From Roseibacillus sp. (lineage in GTDB: Bacteria > Verrucomicrobiota > Verrucomicrobiia > Verrucomicrobiales > Akkermansiaceae): DNA of 64,000 bases. The notes under the pieces are model-generated. The model did not search any database and was not told where the DNA came from. It was given only the letters and a program-made list of their open reading frames with translations. The position numbers and the translations under genes are program-made. Every line of letters begins with the position of its first letter. The first letter of the stretch is position 1. The stretch spans positions 1 to 64,000 of the forward strand of contig JAPKFB010000006.1 of the NCBI GenBank assembly GCA_028821775.1, given 5' to 3'. Of this stretch, positions 43,235-50,398 are shown in pieces.

Positions 43235-43500
43235 TATGGCAGGGAGAACGAGGAGCTGAACATCTTCTGGGTGGCGCGGATTCGGATGGACTGGTCCACG
43301 TCGCCGGATGCGAGGAATGACTCAGGCTGTTTTCTGCAAGTTCTCGATTTCATCGAGCAGATCACTCCCGTCGTAAGCGTCAAACGCCATGAGTTTCCAG
43401 TCCTTGCCCTTGTCGATGAGCGCTTTTCTTCGACCGGATCGGCGAAGGCGGCAGGGAGAAACAGGAGCGCGCCCAACACGCCGAGAACTGCGAATTTCAT
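43234..43500 (-). pseudogene. Small secreted protein gene with two compensating frameshifts
   Basis: ATG 43500 opens a clean signal peptide (AVLGVLGALLFLPAAFA, then DPVEEK). From the A4 run (43424-43427 on the plus strand) the sensible frame moves: DKGKDWKLMAFDAYDGSD and LLDEIENLQK lie in the +1 frame, then from a second A4 run (43330-43333) sense returns to the original frame (ESFLASGDVDQSIRIRATQK) up to a TAA that overlaps the sulfatase ATG. One A gained at the first run and one lost at the second give an 88-residue secreted protein. It is a real compensated change, or a pair of homopolymer errors. Function unknown; coupled to the sulfatase. Confidence 0.6.
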
Positions 43501-43602
43501 GGCAGATCTTATAGGCAGAGAAAACAGCTCGGTAAAAGGCGAAAGCGGGTGGTGGAAGGAAGGGCTGGCAAATGCAATGAACTTGGCGATGGCAAGGTTA
43601 TC

Positions 43603-44070
43603 ATGCTCAATGGGGTGGCAGTCGGCCAGGAAACCTATACTCTGAGAAAGATGATCGAATGGGTAGGTGAAAACGACTGGCTGTGGTGGCCCCTGGCGGT
43701 TTTTTCGATGGTGTCGCTCCTGACTGCGTTTGTCGCCGCTCCCTGGGCGGTGTCTCAAATGAGCGCGGACTATTTCATGGCCAATCGAGATCGAGGCAAG
43801 TCCTTCGCAACCCTGCACCCGGTCCCTCGTTGGGTCGGGATCATTCTCAAGAACGTGCTGGGCGCCCTGCTGGTCATTCTGGGACTCATTCTCCTCGCTC
43901 TCCCGGGGCAGGGATTGCTGACCATCCTGGCCGGGCTGGTGCTCATGAACTTCCCCGGCAAGCTCGCCCTGGAGCTCTGGATTATCCGGATGCCCATGGT
44001 CTTGAAGGCCGCAAACTGGCTGCGAAAAAAGGCGGGACGGGCGCCCCTGCAGGTGCCTGAACCCTCCTGA
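43603..44070 (+). CDS. Small membrane protein with a PGxG-type loop
   Basis: 155 residues from ATG 43603 (AAGG site 5 bases before) or 139 from ATG 43651; I prefer the first only slightly. Two membrane regions: WPLAVFSMVSLLTAFVAAPW and a re-entrant-looking pair LGALLVILGLILLALPGQG / LLTILAGLVLMNFPGK, as in small putative transmembrane proteins with the PGPGW motif, function unknown. Stands between the sulfatase region and the alcohol dehydrogenase remnant. Confidence 0.75.
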   Translation: MLNGVAVGQETYTLRKMIEWVGENDWLWWPLAVFSMVSLLTAFVAAPWAVSQMSADYFMANRDRGKSFATLHPVPRWVGIILKNVLGALLVILGLILLALPGQGLLTILAGLVLMNFPGKLALELWIIRMPMVLKAANWLRKKAGRAPLQVPEPS

Positions 44071-44115
44071 GTCTGGCGTTGCCGGGATGGGGGGAGGCGG
44101 GTGGTTTTTGAGCAC

Positions 44116-44442
44116 ATGCAAGTTCGGGCCGCGATCGCAGAGGGAGTGGGAGCATTCTCGCTGGAGAGCATCGATATGGGCGATCTGCAAGGCGACGAAG
44201 TGCTGGTTGGGATCCGGGCCTCGGGGATCTGCTACACCGATCACGCCGCTCTATGGCGGCTGGGTGACGAGTTGTGACTTTGAACGCATCTTTGGGGACT
44301 AGGCCGCTGGAAATCCAATGCTGGACGAACTTGTGACACGCCGCTATGTGCGGGAGGACCTTGACGAGGCGACGGACGAGATGATGAGGGGACCCAATGC
44401 CAAGGGAGTGATCATGTTTGATCCCAAAGAATCGGTCTCATG
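44116..44442 (+). pseudogene. Zinc-dependent alcohol dehydrogenase collapsed by internal deletion
   Basis: The first 45 codons from ATG 44116 look like the N-terminus of class III/zinc alcohol dehydrogenases: VRAAIAEGVGAFSLESID, then GDEVLVGIRASGICYTDHAAL with the zinc Cys. At about 44250 the sense moves to another frame that reads as the C-terminus of the same family: LYGG, an in-frame TAG at 44300-44302, then LDELVTRRYVREDLDEATDE and GPNAKGVIMFD, ending at 44442. Some 250 codons of the middle (NAD-binding domain) are gone. The stop overlaps the ATG of the esterase gene (ATGA), so the esterase was once coupled to it. Confidence 0.75.
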
Positions 44443-45240
44443 AGTTCCGCCTTTCGCACCATCAAGCTGACTGATCCCCGCTTCGAGCGTGATGGACTCC
44501 GCCATGTCACGGTCAAGAGCGCGGCCCTGGGGCAACGGGCGGACCTCTCGCTTTTCCTGCCGGTGGAAGGGAGGGGGGTAAGTGACCTCCCGGTGGTCAT
44601 CCTGCTGCACGGGGTCTACGGCTCTCATTGGTCCTGGGCCCTGAATGCGGGCGCTCATCTCACGGCGGCCCGAATGATTGCGGCGGGGGAAATCCCGCCC
44701 CTCGTGCTCGCGATGCCGAGTGACGGGCTGTGGGGCGACGGATCGGCCTACCTTCCGCATTTGGAGCAGGACTTCGAGAAATGGATTGTCGAGGAGGTGC
44801 CCTTGGCGGCGGCCGAAGCGAGCGAATTGGTCTCGACGGAGTCGTCGCTCTTCATCGCGGGGCTGAGCATGGGGGGATTCGGTGCGCTCCGGCTGGGCGC
44901 GAAGTTTGGTGAGCGCTTTGGAGGGATCTCGGCGCATTCCTCGATCACCAAGCTTGAGCATCTCGAGGACTTCGTGGAGGAGTCGATCGATTGCTATCAA
45001 GCCGTTGAAAAAGAGCCCAATGTCTTGAGTGCCATTCTCCAGTATCGGAATATCCTGCCTCCGCTGCGCTTTGATTGCGGAGAGCAGGATTCTCTGCTGA
45101 TGGCAAATCGCGACCTTCACCGCGCCCTGGAAGAGGCGGAGATCGCGCACTCCTACCAAGAGTTTCCGGGCGGGCACGAGTGGCCATACTGGGAAGCCCA
45201 CCTGGAAGAGAGTCTGCGGTTTTTTGGAGCGCAGTTGTAG
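44440..45240 (+). CDS. Alpha/beta-hydrolase esterase (EstD/S-formylglutathione-hydrolase-like)
   Basis: 266 residues. LPVVILLHGVYGSHWSW provides the oxyanion region; the nucleophile Ser is in FIAGLSMGGFGALRLG near residue 145; the Asp and His come late (CGEQDSLL, PGGHEWPYW). This is the esterase D type, whose members hydrolyse S-formylglutathione or short acyl esters. The gene still overlaps by ATGA the remnant of a zinc alcohol dehydrogenase, the usual partner of S-formylglutathione hydrolase in formaldehyde oxidation. Enzyme class is sure, substrate is inferred. Confidence 0.85.
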   Translation: MSSAFRTIKLTDPRFERDGLRHVTVKSAALGQRADLSLFLPVEGRGVSDLPVVILLHGVYGSHWSWALNAGAHLTAARMIAAGEIPPLVLAMPSDGLWGDGSAYLPHLEQDFEKWIVEEVPLAAAEASELVSTESSLFIAGLSMGGFGALRLGAKFGERFGGISAHSSITKLEHLEDFVEESIDCYQAVEKEPNVLSAILQYRNILPPLRFDCGEQDSLLMANRDLHRALEEAEIAHSYQEFPGGHEWPYWEAHLEESLRFFGAQL

Positions 45241-45372
45241 GATTCTGCGGCAGGGGGCGTTGGATGGCTCTTCCCACGGAGCGTAATCTGGCCGATTCAC
45301 CCGAGTCCCGGCCCCGGGGGATCCCGGGCAAAGTCTTGCCATGGAGGGCTGATCCCCCTAGAAGCGCCCGCG

Positions 45373-45858
45373 ATGGCGAACGACTCTCTGTTGAAGCTCT
45401 TGCGTCGCCGCGGCCGGATCACGGAAGCCGAGCTCGCGGAGCGCGTCTCCTTGTCGAAAGACGAAGTGCGAGCGCAGATTGCGGCGTGGGCAGAGGACGG
45501 AACGATCCTGGGCTACCAGGCGGTGGTCGATCCGGCGCGGACCGATCATGCTGCGGTGGCGGGCATCATTGAGGTCAAGCTGGCTCCGGAGCGCGATGGG
45601 GGCTTCGACCGATTGGCCACCCGCATCGCGAAGTTTGAGCAAGTGGTGAGCTGCTACCTGATGAGCGGAAGCTACGATTTGCTCCTGGTGGTGGAGGGCG
45701 GTGATCTCATGGAAGTGGCAAGCTTTGTGAGTGAGAAGTTGAGCACGATGGAAGGAGTTCTTTCGACCTCGACCAGCTTTCGATTGAAGACCTACAAAGA
45801 GAACGGCTTTGCTTTTGGCGAGGACGATGATCCGGAACGCTTGCCGGTAGCGCCGTAG
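45373..45858 (+). CDS. Lrp/AsnC-family transcriptional regulator
   Basis: 161 residues. N-terminal helix-turn-helix (LRRRGRITEAELAERVSL), then the RAM ligand domain (VVDPARTDHAAVAGIIEVKL and SCYLMSGSYDLLLVVEGGD). Such proteins respond to amino acids. It lies only 5 bp before an aminotransferase gene in the same direction, so it most likely controls that operon and senses its substrate or product. Confidence 0.92.
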   Translation: MANDSLLKLLRRRGRITEAELAERVSLSKDEVRAQIAAWAEDGTILGYQAVVDPARTDHAAVAGIIEVKLAPERDGGFDRLATRIAKFEQVVSCYLMSGSYDLLLVVEGGDLMEVASFVSEKLSTMEGVLSTSTSFRLKTYKENGFAFGEDDDPERLPVAP

Positions 45859-45863
45859 GACTG

Positions 45864-47033
45864 ATGGATTACTCGTCGAAAATCTCGCGGCAAGTTGCCG
45901 CGGTGCCCCGTTCCGGTATCCGGGATTTTTTTGAGTTGGTGCTCGGACGTGACGATGTGATTTCACTGGGAGTCGGTGAGCCGGACTATGCCACTCCCTG
46001 GCATATCCGCGAGGCTGCGATCTTCTCCTTGGAGCGTGGGCACACGAGTTACACCTCGAACCTGGGACTGATGTCGTTGCGGAGAAAAATCGCGGACTAT
46101 GTGGGCGGTTTCTTTGAGGTCGAATACAATCCTGAGAATGAGATTCTCGTCACGGTGGGCGTCTCGGAAGCACTCGATCTTGCCTTGCGGGCCTTGCTCA
46201 ATCCAGGGGACGAGGTTCTCTATCACGAGCCCTGCTACGTGAGTTACATGCCGGGCACCTTGATGGCGCACGGTGTTCCTGTTTCGATTCCCACCCGCAA
46301 TCGGGACGGGTTTTCGCTCAAGCCGGAAGAGCTGGCCAAGGGGATCACCCCGAAGTCGCGCGTGCTCATCATGAATTTCCCCACCAATCCGACTGGTGGA
46401 GTTGTGAGCGCGGAGGATCTCGCGGGGATCGCCAAGCTTTGCGTGCAGCACGACCTCATCGTGATCAGCGATGAGATTTACAGTGAATTGCGCTATGACG
46501 GAGTGAAGCATGTTTCCATCGCAACGCTCCCCGGTATGCGGGAGCGCACGATTCTGCTCCATGGTTTTTCCAAGGCCTTCGCGATGACTGGTTTTCGTCT
46601 GGGCTATTCCTGTGCTCCAGCTCCTCTCACGGAGGCCATGATGAAGATTCATCAGTACTCGATGCTCTGCGCCCCCATCACTAGTCAGGCCGCGGCGGCG
46701 GAAGCGCTGGACAATGGGGCCTCCGCGATGATGCGGATGAAGGAGAGCTACCACCAGCGCCGCGATTTCGTGGTGAGTCGCCTCAATGAAATCGGGATCG
46801 AGTGCCACTCGCCGGGAGGAGCATTCTATGTCTTTCCGGACGTGCGGAAGTTTGGCCTGAGCAGTAAGGAATTCGCGATGCGATTGCTGGAGACGGAGAG
46901 CGTGGCCGCAGTGCCCGGTGATGCCTTTGGTGCGAGTGGGGAAGGGTTCCTGCGGTGTTGCTATGCCGCCGCCTTTGATGAGTTGAAGGAAGCGATGATT
47001 CGGATGGAACGCTTCGTGGGTAACCTGGGATAG
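45864..47033 (+). CDS. PLP-dependent class I/II aminotransferase
   Basis: 389 residues of the AspC/PatA fold-type I family. Seen: ISLGVGEPDYATPWHIREA at the N-terminus, LIMNFPTNPTGGVVS near 170, the Asp that binds the pyridine N in VISDEIYSELRYDG near 205, and the Schiff-base Lys in HGFSKAFAMTGFRLGY near 236. It probably moves amino groups between an aromatic or branched amino acid and 2-oxoglutarate. Coupled to the Lrp-type regulator; CPBP gene follows after 2 bp. Confidence 0.93.
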   Translation: MDYSSKISRQVAAVPRSGIRDFFELVLGRDDVISLGVGEPDYATPWHIREAAIFSLERGHTSYTSNLGLMSLRRKIADYVGGFFEVEYNPENEILVTVGVSEALDLALRALLNPGDEVLYHEPCYVSYMPGTLMAHGVPVSIPTRNRDGFSLKPEELAKGITPKSRVLIMNFPTNPTGGVVSAEDLAGIAKLCVQHDLIVISDEIYSELRYDGVKHVSIATLPGMRERTILLHGFSKAFAMTGFRLGYSCAPAPLTEAMMKIHQYSMLCAPITSQAAAAEALDNGASAMMRMKESYHQRRDFVVSRLNEIGIECHSPGGAFYVFPDVRKFGLSSKEFAMRLLETESVAAVPGDAFGASGEGFLRCCYAAAFDELKEAMIRMERFVGNLG

Positions 47034-47035
47034 TC

Positions 47036-47803
47036 ATGAACCTCGCTCAGCTCAGGCAAGATCGGACTCTCGCGCATGTCGTGCCGCTGGTGGTCTTCAT
47101 GGTGGTGGGGGCCGGGTTCGGGATCCTCACCGGATCGATGGAGAGCGTGTTTCGTGACCACGAGTTTCTCCCGTGGTGGCGGCGATATCCGGATCAGTGG
47201 ATCTATCCGCTGCAGACCTTGATTGCGGGTGTTGTCATTCTCTTCTGGTGGCGCCACTACGAGCTGAATTGGACGACCTGGAAAGTGCTGGCGGGAGCGG
47301 CCCTGGGAGCGATCGGGATTGGGCTATGGATTCTTCCCACGCAGATTTACGAATGGTGGGGCCTGACCGGCGAGACCGAGGGGTGGCGAAAGGCGTTGGG
47401 GATTCTTCCGCGACGCGAAGGATTTGATCCCGGAGTGTTTGAGAGTTCCGGCGCTTGGTGGGCGGCCACGGTCCTGCGGTTTTTGCGGGCGGTGATTGTG
47501 GTATCGCTGGTGGAGGAACTGCTTTGGCGGGGATTCCTGATGCGTTTTATCCTGAAACCGGACGGGGATTACTGGAAAGTGCCCTTTGGCACGTTCTCGT
47601 GGAAAAGCTATCTCGTGGTCACGCTGCTTGTGGTCTTGATTCATAGTCCCGCTGATTGGGCGGGCGCCTTTGTGTGGGGGAGCTTGACGTATACCTGTGC
47701 GGTCTGGACCAAGAGCCTGCTGGCCTGCGTGGTGATGCACGGGGTGGCGAATTTTCTGATGGGGTGGTATGCCTTGGCCTTCGAGAAATTCGGTCTCTGG
47801 TAG
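47036..47803 (+). CDS. CPBP-family intramembrane metalloprotease
   Basis: 255 residues with about six to seven membrane helices. The CPBP motifs are present: EELLWRGFLMRF (EExxxR) near residue 160 and the later His sites in LLVVLIHSPADWAGA and CVVMHGVANFLMGW. Related to CAAX prenyl proteases and bacteriocin self-immunity proteins; in this group (CAAX prenyl protease-related, seen with exosortase) the substrate is unknown. Follows the aminotransferase by 2 bp, so the three genes form one operon. Confidence 0.88.
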   Translation: MNLAQLRQDRTLAHVVPLVVFMVVGAGFGILTGSMESVFRDHEFLPWWRRYPDQWIYPLQTLIAGVVILFWWRHYELNWTTWKVLAGAALGAIGIGLWILPTQIYEWWGLTGETEGWRKALGILPRREGFDPGVFESSGAWWAATVLRFLRAVIVVSLVEELLWRGFLMRFILKPDGDYWKVPFGTFSWKSYLVVTLLVVLIHSPADWAGAFVWGSLTYTCAVWTKSLLACVVMHGVANFLMGWYALAFEKFGLW

Positions 47804-47818
47804 GCGGTGCGGGGAGTG

Positions 47819-48260
47819 GTGTCTTTGCAGGCTCAATCCTTGAGAGAGATTCCGGTCCCCTCAGCAGGGGATGTCGAAGGAACGATGTTTCATCGGGACT
47901 TGTCGTGATTATTTAGTTCTTCTCTGTGCGCTCATGCGTGCGCAAGGACGCCCCGCTCGGGTGCGCTGGGGCTTGGCCTTTTACCTTGGGCCCCGATCCG
48001 GGTTTGGAGATGGCCCTTGGGTGACGGAGGTTTGGAAGCCTTCAGTCGAACGCTGGATCCTCCTCGAGGTAGAATTTGATGGAAACCCACCCCAGCACGG
48101 GATGGTCTCGGTCGATCCGCTGAATGTCCCGCGGGAGGAAATCCAGGTGGCTGGCACTGTCTGGCGACGGGCCAGAGCGGGGGATCTGAACAAGGATCGA
48201 GTGAGCTCCATCGGGATTGCTGGTGAGCGGGTTATGGGGGCAGGGTGGGGCGTGATTTGA
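47819..48260 (+). pseudogene. Transglutaminase-like gene, truncated and frameshifted
   Basis: From 47871 a frame of 129 codons begins with sequence typical of the transglutaminase-like core: GTCRDYLVLLCALMRAQGRP with the catalytic Cys, then a TEVWKPSVERWILLEV segment. The His expected just before this TEVW (as HxW/HWxxE) is replaced by Pro-Trp. The N-terminal helix is missing from this frame; a neighbouring frame that starts at GTG 47819 reads SLREIPVPSAGDVEGTM, which fits as the missing upstream piece, so there is probably a frameshift near 47885-47905. The catalytic domain is incomplete and the gene is likely dead. Confidence 0.55.
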
Positions 48261-48526
48261 TGGCGCTGATCAAAATCGAGTTGTTGCCCTTCGACTATTG
48301 GAGCGTCCTGAACGAGATCTCAATCAGGATGGAGGTCAGCGCCGAGGATGCCGCGCTGATCGATCTGATTGCAGAAGTGACCCTCGATGAGGGTTCCGAT
48401 CTACAAGGTCTTCGGACCCTCTATGGAAGCATTTCCGGGGTAAAGGTCAGCGATCCGATCAAGAGCTGGCCACAGGGAGTGGAGTGCCAATTCGATCTCC
48501 ACGTGCGGCCTGCTGATGAGGGGTGA
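48260..48526 (+). CDS. Small hypothetical protein
   Basis: 88 residues from ATG 48260, which overlaps the TGA of the preceding remnant (TGATG). It starts MALIKIELLPFDYWSVLNEI, looks soluble, alpha/beta, without a motif I know. The coupling suggests it was the partner of the transglutaminase-like gene. The 234 bp after it, up to nadE, hold no gene I can support. Confidence 0.5.
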   Translation: MALIKIELLPFDYWSVLNEISIRMEVSAEDAALIDLIAEVTLDEGSDLQGLRTLYGSISGVKVSDPIKSWPQGVECQFDLHVRPADEG

Positions 48527-48760
48527 CGAATCGAAGGGGCTCCAGTTTGGCTCTTGTTTCCAATGCTCGGCGAGTTCGTCTGAGGGGGTCGAGTCCCTGC
48601 GGAATCGCAGATTTTCACCGCGCATCACGGCGACGGCGTAAAATCGCCAAAGTGAGCTTAATTTAAATCGGTGTTTTCAAGCTGCCTTCGCGATGGCATA
48701 GTGCCGGACCCGGGACGAGATGAGCGCAGAGCTAGGATTGGAGAAGAGCGAAAGACCTAT

Positions 48761-50398
48761 ATGAAGATCGGCTTAGCTCAGATCAATGGCACGGTGGGAG
48801 ACTTTCCGGGCAATGCAAAACGGATCGTGAATGCGTATCGCGAGGCCGTGGACAGCGGGGCTGAGTTTGTGATCACTCCGGAAATGTCGCTGGTGGGGTA
48901 TCCGCCGCGCGATCTGGTTTTCAAGTCCCAGTTTGTCTCCAAGTGCCTGCAGGCGTTGGATTATCTCTGTAGCGAGATCGGAGAGGTGCCGCTCTTGGTG
49001 GGTTATATTGATCAGAACGACAGTGAAGAGCCGGGGAAGCCCTTTCGCAATGCCGCGGCCCTCTTGGAAAAGGGAGAAATTGTGGCGAAAATCTTTAAAA
49101 CGCTTCTGCCTACCTACGACATTTTTGATGAGCGGCGCTACTACGAGCCGGCGGAGCACTGTGAGCCGGTGGAGTGGCGGGGACGAAAGCTCGGCATCAC
49201 AATCTGCGAAGACATCTGGAGCGAGGACTACTTGCATCGACCTCTCTACAAGCGCGATCCGGTCGCGGAATTGAAGACGGGGGGCGCGGAACTCATTCTC
49301 AATCTGAGCGCCTCTCCCTTCCACGCGGGCAAGGCCGCACAGCGCCGTGAGATGCTCTCGGAGTTGGCAAAGAGCACCGGCCTCCCGCTGGTCTACTGCA
49401 ATTTTGTCGGAGGGAACGATCAACTGGTTTTCGATGGAAGCTCGGTGGTGGTGGACGCCAAAGGTAGGGTTCTCTGCCAGATGGCGGGTTTTCGGGAGGG
49501 CGTGGAGGTGATTGATTTGGAACACGCCGCGCAGGTGGAGATTCAGAATCCCTGCGAGGAAGAGCAGTTTTTCGAGGCGCTCGTGCTGGGGCTGCGTGAC
49601 TATGCCACGAAGTGCGGCTTCCGCACGGCATGCATCGGGCTCAGCGGTGGGATTGATTCTGCTCTCACCGCGGCGGTTGCGGTTGAGGCCTTGGGGGCCG
49701 GGAATGTGTACGGGCTCACCATGCCGAGCCGTTATTCCTCTAGCGGAAGCGTGGACGATTCGATGGCCCTCGCGAAGGCGTTGGGCATGCGTTGTGATCT
49801 TGTTCCAATCAAAGAGCCCTTCGAAGCCCTCAAGAATGCGATGGCCCCGCTCTTCGGCGCACTACCCGAGGATGTCACCGAGGAGAACATGCAGGCCAGG
49901 ATCCGCGGGGTCTACCTGATGTCACTTTCCAACAAGTATAATCATCTTTTGCTAACAACCGGAAATAAGAGCGAACTGGCGGTGGGCTACTGCACGATTT
50001 ACGGGGACATGTGCGGTGGGTTGGCCGTGATCAGCGACCTGCCGAAAATGAAAGTGTTCGCGGTGGCGCGCTGGCTCAACCGTGAAAGCGAGATCATTCC
50101 CTGGAATACGATTGAGAAACCTCCGAGTGCGGAACTCCGGCCGGACCAGAAGGATCAGGACACCCTTCCTCCATACGAGGTATTGGATGGAATCCTTGAG
50201 CTTTACGTAGAAAGGCAGCTCTCACCCGAGGAGATCATCGAAAACCACGGGTTTGAAGAGCAAATGGTACGCTGGGTGCAACGCCAAGTGGATCTCAACG
50301 AATGGAAACGCCACCAGGCCGCTCCGGGAATTCGTGTAACTTCAAAAGCTTTTGGGATTGGAAGGCGCTTCCCAATTGTTCAAAGATTTGGCCGGTGA
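48761..50398 (+). CDS. nadE: Glutamine-dependent NAD+ synthetase
   Basis: 545 residues from ATG 48761 (upstream in-frame codons are non-protein-like). N-terminal nitrilase-type glutaminase: ITPEMSLVGYPPRDL (Glu), KTLLPTYDIFDERRY (Lys), GITICEDIW (Cys); these channel ammonia to the C-terminal synthetase with the PP-loop IGLSGGIDSALTAAV near residue 295. It makes NAD+ from deamido-NAD+, ATP and glutamine. Its stop overlaps the GTG of the next gene by GTGA. Confidence 0.96.
   Translation: MKIGLAQINGTVGDFPGNAKRIVNAYREAVDSGAEFVITPEMSLVGYPPRDLVFKSQFVSKCLQALDYLCSEIGEVPLLVGYIDQNDSEEPGKPFRNAAALLEKGEIVAKIFKTLLPTYDIFDERRYYEPAEHCEPVEWRGRKLGITICEDIWSEDYLHRPLYKRDPVAELKTGGAELILNLSASPFHAGKAAQRREMLSELAKSTGLPLVYCNFVGGNDQLVFDGSSVVVDAKGRVLCQMAGFREGVEVIDLEHAAQVEIQNPCEEEQFFEALVLGLRDYATKCGFRTACIGLSGGIDSALTAAVAVEALGAGNVYGLTMPSRYSSSGSVDDSMALAKALGMRCDLVPIKEPFEALKNAMAPLFGALPEDVTEENMQARIRGVYLMSLSNKYNHLLLTTGNKSELAVGYCTIYGDMCGGLAVISDLPKMKVFAVARWLNRESEIIPWNTIEKPPSAELRPDQKDQDTLPPYEVLDGILELYVERQLSPEEIIENHGFEEQMVRWVQRQVDLNEWKRHQAAPGIRVTSKAFGIGRRFPIVQRFGR

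Noticed and set aside
48560..48620. T-loop-like GGTCGAGTCCC in the gap before nadE
   Set aside because: No matching acceptor, D-arm or anticodon stem could be folded around it, so it is not called a tRNA.
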